From assembly GCA_007844125.1 (NCBI GenBank), contig CM017556.1:70866697-70930696 (forward strand): 64,000 nt of DNA, given 5' to 3'. This stretch comes from Sinonovacula constricta (taxonomy: Eukaryota; Mollusca; Bivalvia; Cardiida; Solecurtidae). The notes under the pieces were generated by a model. The model was not told where the DNA came from, did no database searches, and worked only from the letters and a program-made list of their open reading frames with translations. Positions 33,921 through 48,450 of the stretch are shown here, in pieces. Position numbers and translations under genes: made by a program. Positions within the stretch are counted from its first letter, which is position 1, and every line of letters starts with the position of its first letter.

Positions 33921-35269
33921 GTTCAGGCAACAGTGATGTTTTTACCTGGATAGTACTTATGATTCACTGGCAACAACAAACAACCATGCCAAACAACATC
34001 ATAAAAAATAATAGCATATCTGAACCAGGCGATGTCTGATAAGTGTGTCATGTGTTACAATTCAGTGGTTACTTAAATAGCAAAGAATGACTTCAAACCT
34101 TTGAGGTTTTAGTTTTAAACAATTAAATCATTGGAAATATTAATAAGTAAAAGTACAAATATTTATCAATGATAAACAATTTGTTTTAATATTTTAAAGG
34201 TTCTGTTTAGTCTCCGAGATGATGTGGAGAACAAAACAACAACTGAAGGATTTCACATAAGCCAGAAATAAGCTTAGAGGACATCATATATCATTTTGGT
34301 GTTGGGTGTGGTGTATAGCTGGCAAATGGTACACTCGTCTCATCCAGCATGCTCGATGACATTGAACTATGATTCTCAACTAATCACGACTCATACATCC
34401 ACTTCAACTATGATTCACAATAAATTAGCTATTAAACATTATCTATGTTTCACATTCAATTAAGACTTAGGCATTACAATTCTTTCATTTATGTTTCGTT
34501 ATATATTCTGACTTCAACATCATATTGGTTAACAATAAATATTAACTTAAACAAACCTATCTCAGCACAGTAAGATTAACAGACAAGTCAGTGGACGGTT
34601 ACCAAGTTCGGTTGATGAAACTTCTCCAAAATGTATGTATACAACACACTTGTTTAATCGTTTTGCTAAATATTGTTTTATATTATAAACGCTGTCACAT
34701 CTACATTTAAACACTGGCTTTACAGTGCGAGATGTTGGGTTGTTGTAGACTGCAATTTTCCTGGTTTTAAATGTCACATTAAAGCATACAGTAAATGCCT
34801 GACAACTTGTTTCGGTCAATGATCTATGTTATTTTCTAAAAGACTTACCCAAACTTCGGGTTAGGTACCCAAGTACCTTGAGCGTAGCCGTTAAAGTATC
34901 AAACTAGGGTTGGTCACATGATGACAAGCTACGCCACATTTGGAACGATTTGAATCATTTGATTTTACTTTTGGTACTTGGTATATTTTTTTTAATATAT
35001 TATATACATTTATTTTTCTATAAGCCAGATCTGTAAGTGGCAATAAACAGTTCAAACTAACATTGAACCTAAAATACAAAATAACTTTGTCACATACTGA
35101 ATTATTTACTTACAATATAAATAAGGTACCATTTAATGGTAGTTGCAGGCTCAATTACTTCAACATAGTTGACAGTTTCTACTTTTATTAAGTACTTGAA
35201 AGTCTTCAGCCATGGTGCTAACTGTTAGTTGTCTTACTTTGCTTTTTTTAATTTACACTGATTGTGAAA

Positions 35270-35400
35270 AAAAAGCATTCAGAAAGTGCGAGGTTGTAGA
35301 GCTTCAAAAACCAGATTTTAGCACCCCAGTCGTCCTTTGCCGACTGAGCGTGCCGACTGAGCGTGCCAAAGTAGTAGCTGTTGGCTATCTTTGTGTGTGT
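35270..35400 (+). repeat. Palindromic-core dispersed repeat, copy 1
   Basis: Contains AGCACCCCAGTCG, a CCTTTGCCGACTG core and GCGTGCCAAAG..GTAGCTGTTGG. Relatives lie at about 53095-53190, 54145-54240, 56100-56165 and 60480-60570. The family core is an inverted repeat, CAGTCGGC/GCCGACTG. This copy has an internal doubling of GCCGACTGAGCGT. Confidence 0.75.
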
Positions 35401-35789
35401 AATGTATAATCTCTGCTTTTGTCTTTTTGCATTTCCTTTGTGTACCTTTGTCTAATGCTAGTTAAAATGTAAAATATTTCCATTCATTCATATCTTACTT
35501 TTGTTATCTTACTTTCATGAGAATAAAGGCACGCACGTTAAAAACATTTTCAGTTTGGCGAGCTATCGCCCTAATCTTATTTAACGTTAAGTCTAAACGG
35601 TTTTAGGAATGCATGCGGTCCAAGAAGGTGCAAAACAGCAAATCTTATTTCAACTTATAAAAATATCAATCGTGTGTTACACATGAAGATGGCTGCCAGA
35701 CATTGTATTGGTGTCTGGACAATAAAAACTATTGCTGGCACATAATCTTGAACGGTTAAAACTTTTACTGTTACTGGACGAAAGTTATG

Positions 35790-36290
35790 AGATCAGCAGG
35801 TTCTACTTATGTAATAGTTTATCTATAGGCTTTCATCAATATTACCCTGCCTGACAGTCCTGGTCGTTGAGTACAGCTATCAACTATATACTATAAATAT
35901 AACAACGCCAAGCCTAAACATTAAATCAATAAACAATAAACTAAAGTAACTACACCAAGCCCAAACACTATTTTAACAAACGCATGCCATTAACTTTATA
36001 TATATTTCTTAAGTTTTAGTTTATGTTATTCAGCGCAAACAGATTGTATTCATTGCCTGCTTATCACGTGCTCCTTGATTATCAACCAAATATAAGTGGG
36101 GAAGACTTGGTGCGTCTCTCCTGTTTGCACCCAAACTTGTTCCCTTAGTAACGCTACACAAGTTCAAGGCAACATCGTTTTACATACAGCTTGCTGTAAA
36201 TGCACAATAATAAGAATTTAATAGTCCGGAATTTGCTAGTAAGATGCCATCGCATGCAGTTTTAATTCAAATCATGACACAATCCAGACT
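35790..36290 (+). repeat. Mosaic marker 7, copy B
   Basis: Counterpart of 26840-27390, with the same block order and several indels. Confidence 0.8.
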
Positions 36291-36851
36291 TGCTTATTTT
36301 AATCACAGATGCATCTAGCATCATACAAACATATTTCAATGGAAAATAAAATAATTTATACTGCATGCAAACATGTTTATAATGAAAGCTTTTTAAGCGT
36401 GAAACATTTGTCGGTTAATGAGCTGAACTTGATAGGGTTGTGCAGCGGCTCCGAATACGTACACTATTGTCAGATTTTGTTGTCCCTCATTCTCGTTATT
36501 GAACGGTACATTAATTATTGTTTCCGTCATCGCTGACTCAAAGAAATCACATCGGAACAGGCTAAGTGATACCTTTTTACTAATACTATAATCTTCGTTC
36601 CTTGTTGTTTATGGCAGTTTATTGGATGGTGAAAACATGTAAATTACAGAAACATTTTAGCACCAGGGCAGATTATACTCTCTAAATAAATGTGTAACTA
36701 AATAAAGACAAAATGAATAACATTGAAGGAAATCAATAGATATAACTACAAACTTTGAAAAGTCGTTACCTATTCCTCTGTAAATGTATTAAGTTTTCAT
36801 AAGTTACACATATATGTCTTAATGTTTCAAATGTGCTTTTGTCTACTATAC

Positions 36852-36926
36852 CAGTGTCCCTGAACAGATCATAAGTCAGTGTCCCTGAACAGATCATAAG
36901 TCAGTGTCCCTGAACAGATCATAAGT
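36852..36926. repeat. 25-bp perfect tandem triplicate
   Basis: Three identical 25-bp units start at 36852, 36877 and 36902 (CAGTGTCCCTGAACAG... to CATAAGT). Perfect identity implies a recent expansion. Confidence 0.95.
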
Positions 36927-37269
36927 CTGTTCTATTATGTAGAAACAATATTTATTCGTGTTTAAAACATGTATCACAAAGTCATAGCAATAAATAAATT
37001 AACCAACGCATGTAGGATGTTCAAAAACGACAGCATCGAAAAAATGAATAAGCTGACAAGTTTCAAGAAAGCATTCAGTTGAGCATGGTTCCTGCCTATG
37101 TCTGTCTGTGTCTACATGCCTTCAATATTACAGTCAACACTGTACCATTAAAATTAATATTTACACTTACTGAATTAAAAATAAACATTCAACTTCCTGT
37201 AAGCAGTTATCTATATTTTCTTCACTTGTTTATCTTCTGAATACCGTATCTGGACATAAATATTTATAC

Positions 37270-37380
37270 CTGTTGTGATCTTACACCCCGATTTCACACT
37301 TAGACCATTGATTAACGTCACCATATGTTTATTTTCAATACAGCGAACATGAATAAAATCCCATTTATCTGGTAAGATTC
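37270..37380 (+). repeat. Mosaic marker 8, copy B
   Basis: Counterpart of 30005-30115. Confidence 0.75.
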
Positions 37381-37735
37381 AATTAAAGTCCCCTCAGATA
37401 GACGTTGAATACCTTGTTGATAATACCAACTGTTCTACTATAATTAACAAAGTTTGCTGTCGACAAATGCTCTTCCGACGTTTTTAAAGCTTGCTTATTT
37501 TTCTGTAGACGTACAGGATTATGCATTTGTTAATAATGATTTCATGTTATTGCATCGACTGTAAATGAAAATATTTTGCTAGAAAACAGGTGTTATTAAT
37601 ACAATACACCGTTTTTTTTAATTTTTTGTTCGAGTAGATTTGTTCGGGCCGAGACGCTGGCGTTGAGTGAGATCGTGAGATCCTGTCAAAGTACACAAGA
37701 AGCAAATACAACAGCACGTATTCGTTCGCAGTACT

Positions 37736-38019
<284 letters not shown>

Positions 38020-38096
38020 CCACTATATTCATCACATATGATGGAAATTAATCTTCAATATTTAGATATGTACATAAACATTGAATAAATTGCAAG

Positions 38097-38202
38097 TTAG
38101 TCGTCACTATGGCAACCATGAACTTCAAATAAGTAAAACTTGCTGTTAATTAGTCGTAACTATGGCAACCATGAGCTTCAAATAAGTAAAACTTGCTGTA
38201 AA
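38097..38202. repeat. 53-bp tandem duplication with X-box-like sites
   Basis: Two units (38097-38149 and 38150-38202) differ at a few positions. Each includes GTCACTATGGCAAC or GTAACTATGGCAAC (38103-38116, 38156-38169); the first fits the RFX X-box consensus fully. There is no ATG-led gene beside it. Confidence 0.9.
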
Positions 38203-38939
38203 TGATTAAAAAGATTATTTAACATTATATTATGCATAAATAACTTGAAATAGTCGAAAATAACACATAAAAAAAATAAAAATAATAAGTTAATAATGTT
38301 AAAATAAGATAAATGTCAGTCTTTTTTAAATGACTTGGCCATTTTGAATTTGTTTGGTTTTATTTAATACTATACTATTCAATATATTAATGAGCTTACT
38401 TAAAATATTTTCTAATAGCTTTTAGGACATTGTACAACATGTATCAAGTATTGAGTGGCGTATATCTTACATGCATAGTGTTTCTACAATGTAATCTATT
38501 ATCATGGTAGAATCGACCATAAAACTCGACTCGACCTCCTAAACAACAAAAACACCATTGAGGCAATTGTGTATCTACTGCATTACCAGAAGTACAAAAA
38601 CACCCAAGGTAAGTCTTTATACAGCTTTCGCTCTAACAACTTAAGGCATTTCCTGTTTGCAGCTCGATAAGTAGTTCTATATCTTTTATAGACGAAAATG
38701 AAATATGTTGAAACAAGTTCCGATAAATATTGCAACATGCAATAAAATTATAAAGCTAAAAACAAAGTTATTCAAATGTCAATCAAAGTTATAAGTTACA
38801 AAAATTAAAACGAGACTATACAAAATACAGTACCAGATAAACTTCGAAAGAGATATTCAAACATGAAAAACTGCTAGAATAAACATGACGATATAGTTGA
38901 AATGACTGCCACGTTTTAGTCATACCGACTATAAAAGAT

Positions 38940-39190
38940 GTCAAACAGATGTCCATCTGACCTATTGTGTGTCAGTTGTTCTACTCGGATATTCGTATAA
39001 GGTCGTGTATATGCCTTTCTGCACACAATAGAAGCCGACCGTCATCATTATGGCAATTACTCTGTCACAACGTTATCTATAAACTTAACAAACAGCTTCT
39101 TGAACAAGAAAGTGCTACCTATGACATCCAGGTACAAAGTCACGATTGGTGTAATCATACTTACACTTGTGCTAAAGGTGGTCATTCTCG
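38940..39190 (+). repeat. Mosaic marker 2, copy B
   Basis: Counterpart of 20395-20660. Here the minus strand has a strong donor-like AGT|GTAAGTATG (near 39170); the other copy has GTAAATATG at the same place. Confidence 0.6.
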
Positions 39191-39834
39191 CAGATGTCAC
39201 CGTATGTTGACTTCATGCCCTTGCCGTTTTGAAAAAAAAAAACTAATCAAGAATCATTTACTTGAGTATGGAAATAATTATGAATCGTTAAGTATATCGA
39301 GTGTTTCTGGTATTTTTAGTATCCATTAAAGACAACAAACAAAAACACCAGAAAAAATGACGTACAACTAGAAGCATTTATAATGTTGTTGTTTTTTACA
39401 CATCTTAACCTTCCTAACCGTTTTCTTCCAGTTTTTTTAAATGCCGGGTATAATGGAGCTTGTACACGTGTAGAGACTGAGTACCTGATAGGTTTTTAGG
39501 AATACGTTTATTCGCCCACACGACATCTTAGTTGATTGTGCCAAGAAAGTTTCCTCTAGGCAGTGCTTCATCGCTGTGATACCAGCGTTATTTAATATCA
39601 AACATAAAAAACAACTTGTTATCTTACGGGATGATTAGGTATAGTTAGATAAATGATAGAGAGAGCCAAGATAAAACAATTCAATCTGAAACAAAATTGT
39701 TTTTTATAAGATAAAATTACCAGTATTGAACATTCTGCGCTTTTGACAAAGATTTGATAGAAATAAATGCAAATTGTATCAAACATTCACAAACCGCTTC
39801 TTGTACAAATACTTTTAATTTTAGATACAATGGA

Positions 39835-39955
39835 TAGACAGGCGAACACACAGACGTTCAGACAGAAAGACGTACAGACAGACGCACAGACGTACAGACG
39901 TACAGACTGACTGACAGACAAACCAGATAGGGGGACGACAAATGAACAGACATAC
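39835..39955 (+). repeat. (CAGACGTA)n/(GACA)n simple repeat
   Basis: Imperfect run of ACAGACGT and GACAGACA words, the complement in style of the repeat at 29655-29850. Confidence 0.85.
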
Positions 39956-41640
39956 ATCAATGTACTAAAATTATATAACTAAACGAATTTATCATGGTCA
40001 AATATAATTAAGATAAACATTCAGTATACGATACAACCGTCTTTTTTACTTCATATAATTTTTATTTTCTTAAAAACAATGTCTGTTAAATTTTTACTTA
40101 CATAACACGGTGAAAATGTTGCTTTTGTAGCTTGCGTCTGACAATATCTTTATGACATAAACCACACAGTACGTGTGAGTGCATGTCAACTTTATTAAAT
40201 GTTTTGCTTTAGAACGGATAAGTATCCCATGAAAACCAGCAAAACGTTCCGTCCTGGATTTGCATCAGGTTTGTGATGACAAGCTTCTCAGTACTCGGCT
40301 TACAACAACCTTTTAAGAATTTACCAAAGATCCCGAACATACTCGAGTTTTTTTTACGAATAATAACATTAAATCCCGAGTTTATATAACTTTGAATTCA
40401 GAGGTAAGATAACTTTAAATTCCGATGTTATAAAACTTTAAATTTCAAATGCTATATAACTTGAAATCCCTGGAATATAAAACCTGTCAAGCCGGAGTTT
40501 GAGAAAGTTTATAAGTACGTGAGTTAACTTGGCACTACCCCAACCATATCCTCTAACATTCGCCACGCCATTCTGACATTCTAATGGAATAACATATTGT
40601 TTAGCTATTGATTGAAAATTTTGTTTTTATTTTTCTGTTTTGAATTCAGTTTTGAATTTTGTTTACGGAAACTGCTACAGAATTTATAATTGCAAATATA
40701 ATCCAGACTTAAACTCAGGGACTCAATTTTAAGAAATCAAGCTACTGAAGAAAATTGATTAGTTACATATTTTATACTAACAGCATGTTTTTGTTGTAAA
40801 GTGTAAGAGCACCTTACTAGTGTGTCTTTGTTTACATGTTTACAGCAATATCTTCCTGGTATCTAGTTAGACCTTGTGTATACTTTTAGCTGCTTTATAT
40901 GAACAGTTTTCGAGAACAAAGTATGATGGAAGCCTTGCTCTTTTTAAATAAATTAATCTTTAGTGATGTGACTTTTACTGTATATGACATGCGAACAAAG
41001 TGAATGCATATTCAGTTTATCAGATCAAAGTATATATTGTATCCTTGACAAATAGGATATGTTTTAAATAACTTCGCAAACAATATGACATCACAATAAA
41101 AAAAGTTAAGGCATACTACCTATTAAAAAGGGTGTGATTATGCATTTTTTCAATACTGTTTTACATGAAATACAGTTCAATCAACAACCAATTACGTATA
41201 TGAAGATTGTCATTTGAATCAATTAACCTTGTAGGTAACCTTTATAGTAAGTAATATACTGTGTAATTAGACGTGTTTGGACGGCTTCCGGACCTACGAG
41301 AAAGCTGAATTTCAGAAGCACGAAGAATTGACCCGCAGAAAATCTTCATGCTTCAGAAAAAGTAGTACGTGTTCAAAAACAGATATGTATGTCGAAGGAG
41401 ACGCATTGTCTTGGCATTTTAAAATGTTAAAATTAATATTACATATATTAATATAAATTAAATATCAATTGATAATATTGCGCAATGGTGATATGCATAA
41501 AATACAGATAAATGAATGAAGAACGCCGAGCAGGAATATCACTCAGTTACTCAATCACATCAAGTTGGGCCCTTTCCCTACAAGTAAACAAAAGCCGGGG
41601 TGTTCCGAGTTTTCGTAACTAGAGGAAATGGGAGGAAGAA

Positions 41641-41655
41641 GGGGGGGGGGGGGGG
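41641..41655 (+). repeat. Poly-G tract (15 G)
   Basis: Uninterrupted G homopolymer preceded by a purine-rich GGAGGAAGAA stretch. Length may be unreliable because homopolymers are prone to sequencing error. Confidence 0.9.
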
Positions 41656-42159
41656 CTATTAAAACTGCCGAATTATAAACAAAAAACTAGGAGTTAATTT
41701 TGAATTGAGTGTACTTTGGTCGTGTCGGGCAGCTTTTATGCGTATTTATTTTTAAACCTAATTTTCGTTAATTGGCAATCAAATGAAAAGTATTGTATTT
41801 TAATAGTTTAAATCTAAAAATAATAAGTGTTGAGCTGTAACTTTTATCTCAATATATATTATTCTACAATATAAAGTGTCGCCTTAAAAGCTGTTGTTGA
41901 AATATATACAAAAAAAAATGTGAAAAAGAGTATCATAGAAGGTCTGCGGGACTTCAGCGGCTTAACGTTTATGTTATTTCGTCTGTAACTCTTTTTCAGA
42001 TATCAATATAAGCTGCAATTTGTCACTTGTTGCGTGTATCTATGAACATGAATATAATAAAATAGCCAAAACATCGCAACGAAAAAAAAACAAACCCAAC
42101 AAAACAACTACATCATCATTACATCATGTAGTTTACTTTATTCTAGGCCATGTTATTAA

Positions 42160-42450
42160 AAACTTATAGATTCCATCTATTGCCTGCTTATTATATGGTT
42201 CTTGATAATCAGTCATTCAGAAATCCTGCTGTGTGACACGTGCTGTTGGTGTGGAGTTAGAGTGTTTGTACACGAACTTGTCCTTAATGTGCTGCTGCAT
42301 CAGTTCAAGGCAACACCGTTCCACATCTGTCTTACTCTAACATCCTATTGATAAGAAATACTTCATATGACAGGACTAGTAAGATTTCACCGAATGCCAA
42401 TTAACTAACCATCGTGATACTATCCAGACGTGCCTTCAACCATCAGTGAT
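42160..42450 (+). repeat. Mosaic marker 7, copy C
   Basis: Third copy of 26840-27390: TAGATTCCATCTATTGCCTG, TTCTTGATAATCAG, AGTTCAAGGCAACA, TATTGATAAGAA and AGACGTGCCTT blocks. Here it precedes marker 5, whereas in the first two blocks marker 7 follows marker 6. The order is therefore rearranged. Confidence 0.75.
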
Positions 42451-45400
42451 GCAAACAATATCAAGAAAATCGCATTACGGGAATATCGAAAATTTTCATA
42501 ATGCATGAAAAGTCTGTGCAATTCAAAACCACTAAACCCTAAAAATAGACGCAGAGAGAGTGATCCTAAAACGATGGGTATTCTGCAGTCAGTCAGAACG
42601 CGTTCATATCGCCATTTATCTAGATTCTCGCACTTGCATTTTGAGTAACTGTCATTTTTTTCTTAATTAACAATGTAAATGATGCCTGAGGCTTGTCCAA
42701 TATTTTAAAAACTGTTTTCAAAACTCAATACAGTAGAGACAAGTATATGTACATTGTAACATCATGCATATGTGTTTTAAACATTGATTAATAAACAGTA
42801 TATTTAGTATATTTAGACTTGTTCAGATGGTTTAATTAAAATAATCGAACAAAATGAAACAAACTTATTGTGTTACCCTAGGAATACAAAACTTAAGTTA
42901 AAATTAAACTTAAATCAACGAAGACAGAAAGCCTTTTACACCGACGAAAGTATCAGGAATTCTTGTCATCCAAGTTGAAAAATATACCTTCATTACAAAT
43001 ATGTGTTATGTATGTGTGTTATATTTCTGTGGTTGTTATATTAATGTGGAATATTTTAAGCTTTTTTCTTTACGTACTTTTAATCATGGTTTGTTATAAA
43101 CATGACACGATGAACGAATTAAAATACTGGATTAATATTTACTCGTTTTAAATGTTTTTATTTTTTAAGATTGCTTATCAGCAAATATAAAAAGTTGAGT
43201 CCTTGAAAATTCTTGTCATGCTTTTTACAATTAATATCGCAAATCGCTATATAATATCAATACAGGTAGCATTTAATTACACATAAATTATGTTTTAAAT
43301 GTCACGGTCTGAATCCTTATGAATTTCTAACATTCCGAAGTCATATCAGAAGATTAAATCGAAGACGATTACAGATTATTAAATGAGCTTATTACTTATT
43401 AAACAAGTTCTTGCCAAGGACAAAAATTATCGTTTATATTTTTTTAAAATTTGACATTGTTGCAAATGTAACGACACCAACATCATATTGATAAACGGTC
43501 AGGTGCATGTAACATTACTGGTGTCAGCAATACTGACGCACTCAATATACTTCGTGGAATGTGTGATAAAGTGTGCTTGCTTGTCACGTTTCTTTCTGAT
43601 TTGAACACTTCCAGGAAAAGTGTTAGATCAAAATTCAAGATATATTTTATTACTCAGACTCGAGTCTGTTTTAAACTATTTTAATCTGCGATATAATAAG
43701 TTGCTTTTTTTCGAATCTCTTCAGGACAACTATTATAAATGTGTTTAATCTTTTCATGAGGAACACATTGAACGTAATGACATGATCGATAAATGCATGC
43801 TTATGTTTTAGTAAAATGTTCCTCTGGTTGTATATTGCATTTGCTCCTATCCAGTCATATGCAGAAAACTAGATATATCAATACTTTGTTATTGTCGTTT
43901 TTATGTCTTTGTTTTTTATGTTGAATAATAAACACGATATAGATAAGGGTTTTTATTTCACGAAGACTGCCATGAATAACAGATCGTCCAAAACAAGGTG
44001 TGTCAGATAGCCTGAGCGTGTATGTAATGTAAAATCCGATCCAGGGAAAATGTTAGATTAAACTTTTAGCTGTATGTATACATAACCTTTCACAAACAAA
44101 CATCTGTATGTTTTAAGTTATTTTCTCTATGCCTAGTGGTACCAAGTATTTACGAGTCTATTTACTGGGGTTCAGACACAGGGTATATCATTTTGTCGGA
44201 AGTTGCAAACACTATTAGCAAAATATAAAAATATAAATATTATCATTATTAATGTGAAGGATTTCCATAAATACCAAGTATTTCTTGTTTTCAGAAGGTC
44301 ACATCTTAGACTTGTGTCTTTGTTTTTCCTGTTAGAATTCATTTAATTGTATTAAGATCAAATTTTATAATATAACATTTGTTTTTCAGAGCTCTAAGTG
44401 ATTTCCAGTATAACTTGCATAACAGTACGTGTAAAATCACACCTTATGACGTCTGATGAAGTAAACTCTGTTTTAAGGTGGAAATGTATTTTTACGAAGA
44501 AAGAACGCATACTCCTTAAAAAGATTTCTAAACGTTTTCAGTGCTCACTTAACATTATGTAATTTTAATGTTTGTTTATTTATTCGTATAAAGACACGCA
44601 AATAAAAGCATATGATATCTTTTAAGCCGGTAGATTTTATTTTAAACAAACATTTTTTATGTCCAACTGCTCATTTTGTGTACAGCACAAAGCTTTCGTA
44701 CCATGTAATATCAACTCGAGATATTTAAAACGCTAAAGTAATTCAAGAAGCAAGTATACAATTTTCATCCATACACTTATTCATAAATCTTACTGTATTC
44801 TACATCGAGATAAACAAGTGCTATGAAATTAAAAAAAAAGACTTTTAAAATGATACATATCTCTGAAAAAAACTACAAGACATTTCAGAATATTATACAT
44901 TGTGCATCTGAATACTTCAAAAATGCCTTATGTGTGTATAATCTCAACACTTCCTCGAAAATGCGATATCAAAGTTTTAAATAAATTAAATTACTCATTT
45001 TTTAACAGAAATGATCACTTGGGATATATATTTAACTATTAGTTCAAAGTACACGATCCGTTTACGAGTAATAAGATTCGCGCCAGATATAAACAATGTC
45101 AGACTATGTAATTATTGTTATAATAGTAAACAATGAAGTGAGGGCATGCATGTTATGTTTAATGAAGGAAGCCCGTGAAATTATTACACGCGTTTTATAA
45201 ATATATAATTAGTTTGGTGAACAGATTTTTCAAAAATATATTAGTGGCATGACCCTGTTGTCATCCAGTTATTGTTACTGTCGTTGTTGTTTTTGTCATT
45301 TCCATTAGAACATTTCAAGACAGTTTGACGCGTCGTAATCGGTTGTATGAAACAACCTATATGTATGAAGTGTATGAAAGAAAAATCTGCCCCTATCAGC

Positions 45401-45789
45401 TTGAAAGCTGTTGTTGTTTTTGTAATTTTATGGTTAGTAAAATTGAATTATTCATTGAATAAAGAAACACAAATAACAATTAATCATTAAATCGAATTCT
45501 AATCATCATACATTACCAAATTGAAGCAAGTCTTTGTGTTTGTCATAGGTTCAAGCTAGATAATGCAGAAATTAATTTTAGGACAAGAGGCGCAATTATA
45601 TATTTTGTCTTCAGTGTAACTATTCTGAATACTTTACGAACTTAATGTAATCTAAATAATTGTCAAACATACCAACAATAAATAAAAACTTAACGGATTA
45701 GGCTAGGCGGAAAAACCTAAGTTGTATTAATGAAACGATTGCTACATTTGTTACACCTACACGGCCATACTCATTTATTTTCTCCATTT
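42451..45789. other. Gene-poor mosaic sequence
   Basis: Contains a marker-5-related core near 43585-43700 (CGTTTCTTTCTGATTTGAAC) and a second, weaker relative about 430 bp later (44010-44140). No gene seen. Confidence 0.5.
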
Positions 45790-46340
45790 GTCAGTCGTTG
45801 TGTAATTACTGGCAAAGTAAGCAGATCAGTTCGTGCGAGCTTTCTCGTTAAACCTTAATTGGATTTCTATTCGCGTGCAATACAGCAATAGTACACAATG
45901 CATGTTTGTTAACTGTCTACTCTGGTACTGCTGAGCCAGCTTTAGGTAATAATTGTTACAATCAAGAGCTTCTAGGATCAATACTATTCCCTGCCGAATT
46001 TACCGAGGAGTACAACAGCTTTTGTAACCTGTATTTGTTAGCACATGACCAAAATAATATGTAAAAGTAACACGTTTAGCGGGTTAAGAGCTTAGACAAA
46101 TGATTTACCTTGAGTAGCGTCAGTAATGATTCTAGAAGCACGCAGGGTGGTTACTGCTGTTTATCTTGTAGTACACATTTACTCCCACTCTCACTCTCTC
46201 ATCCGCCGTGTGCTACACTCTCCTTGTGGAAGCTGCTGAAGCCTTCAAATGTCTTAGCAAACAGTCACCAAGGCAGTAATATTTCGGGAACATTCAAATA
46301 TATTTTAGTGCTAGGGGTGTATTTGATCAAATGAGCGACT
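45790..46340 (+). repeat. Mosaic marker 6, copy C
   Basis: Third copy of 25420-25975, the most diverged of the three. It still shows AGCAGATCAGTTCGTGC, ATTTACCTTGAGTAG, CACATTTACTCCCACTCTC and AGTCACCAAGGCAG in order. Confidence 0.75.
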
Positions 46341-48450
46341 GCTTCAATCTACTTTGGGGCCCTTTTACCTGTATAATGGCTATGAATCACTGGCAGAATC
46401 AAAACACGCAACAACATAAAAATTAGAGCCTACCAGAACCAGGCTTTGTCTCGTTACTATATTTAAATTTCAATTAGCAGATGTCTCGCTAATTGTTATA
46501 TAAGAACAGGTAATTTTTAGGTTGAGGTTGAGCCTAAAATAATTCAATAAATGGAAATATTTTAAAACACACTTACCGGTTTTGTATAAGGAAGTGTTGT
46601 GTGTTTTTGTGTTTTGTTTTGTTTTTTGTTTGTAGTGGTGAAAAACAAAGCCACTGCTTTTCCGATAGCTTGGTAAATTAAAACAAAAACTAACTACAAG
46701 TTCGTGGTTCGTTAGAAATTATTTGTAGAGTTTATTCATTATTTAATGTTTGGTCTTCTTGTGTAAATAAGCCATTGAGATGAGCACACATTTAACCAAG
46801 AAGTGATTCAAATAGGTATGCTGCTGAAATGAAGCCAGCGAGGTAGTTTATATACCAGTCATAGCTTAAAGGTATTAAACATTGTGTCAACAGTCTGACT
46901 TTATAGGGCTACACAGTGGGAGGTAACTTGTTGTAAGTTGGTAGGGTGTATGTCTTCCGCTGTGTGCTCGACACATTCTAAGGCTGTAGTGATGGGGATT
47001 AGAGTCCAGTTAACCAATGGCAGTGACGTTAAGTCCATGCGTATCAAGTGTGACTTATATTTTTTATGAGCTTCCCCAATATTAATCTCTTAAAAATTGA
47101 GAAATAGATAGTTTTACGTTATCATATTCAAATCAATGTGCTGTAAACTCATTCTCTAGATTCCTCATGGTAATATTATTATTATTTTATTGCTGAAATT
47201 AATCTATGCCAAATGAGCTGATACATTTGTCCCGTGCCTTTTCAAATTTTAATATTTTCTGCAAGTTGCAATACCCATAGGTCTTTGTCATATTTTATTA
47301 TTCTATATGTAATATTGTAAATGAGGTACTGGCTATCAATTCTTTATTGTCCGGCTGTGAGACTCGTTCCTTTACCTTAAACGTTTAACTTTTATCAATA
47401 AGCAATCGGTTGTACTGTGCAGACAGGAAATAATGCACGATACGCTCTTACTAAAAATATTCCTTTGATCGTGTTAGAATAGTCAGCATAACACTGACCA
47501 CAGATGGGTCTTAGAATATGAGAATCAACAAATTGATTCATTGTAGTTAAATGGAACACCTGATAACGCGTTGGTTCAGCTGGATCCATCATTAAGCATA
47601 TCGTTTTCTGTTTCAATTGTTGTTTTCAATGATGTCAAACAATCAGATATAATGCAAATGTATGAACTCCTTTAGCTGCTGTTAGCATATTAATGTTATA
47701 TATTAAGCAGGAAATTGATACATGAGATAATTGTGCTGATAAAAGATCTAACCAAATATTTAAAATTCAGTGATTATTATGAAAGCAATTATGTTATCCG
47801 ATATTTGCTCACATACTTCTACGAACAAGTAATAAATAACTGATATTTTTCTTCGATATTTATCTATATTTAATACTTTAACAAATATGTGACAAATCTG
47901 CCCTTTGAGAGTCTCCGATTAACCTTTCAGTTACATATATTTACATACAAACATGTACGATAAGCATAATGGGGTTGGAAAACGTTCAATGAAACTCGGG
48001 AATCAGCCGCTGTACGGTTAAAGAAACATTATTTGAGGGATTTGACAATGACACCCGAGAAAGTGTTACCGTGATAGATATATAGGACACTGTCAAAGAA
48101 CAACGGCAGGCAAACCCGTACCGAATCCGTAGTAGTTGGGCTAATAGAGCTTTCAACTGTAATAAGGTTAGTTAAACGTTATCTTAGATCAGTGAAATTT
48201 GTTCGAAAAACTCTCAAAAGGCCTTTGCCTTTTGGCTGAAAAAAGTATAGTAATATGTTTGGTAATCGTATTAATAATTAGGAAAAAAAACGTTTTGAAA
48301 CAACTTAGTCTAAAATATAGGACAAACTATTAAATGGTAATTATGATATGCAATTCGGAGTTCTGTTGATACACCTTCGGTATTTTTCTGACCATGTTTG
48401 TTAAGTTAACACGGTCACATTAAAGACTTAATTATCAAACCAGTTAAAAC
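46341..48450. other. Intergenic sequence, no gene seen
   Basis: AT-rich with scattered short frames and no splice-supported or conserved segment that I can see. Confidence 0.5.

Larger units (their letters stand above)
33921..37735. other. Gene-poor mosaic sequence
   Basis: No supported gene. It holds marker 7 copy B, marker 8 copy B, one copy of the palindromic-core family (35270-35400), a 25-bp triplicate (36852-36926) and a 65-codon frame at 35212-35409 discussed among the findings. Confidence 0.5.
38203..42159. other. Gene-poor region: third block of the duplicated mosaic
   Basis: Contains marker 2 copy B, a CAGACG-type simple repeat (39835-39955) and a 15-G homopolymer (41641-41655). 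The 120-codon frame at 38967-39329 starts with GTG, lies in marker 2 and is not open in the other copy. No gene called. Confidence 0.5.

Noticed and set aside
38967..39329. 120-codon Cys/His-containing frame
   Set aside because: No ATG at the start, lies in duplicated marker 2, and is not open in the sister copy.
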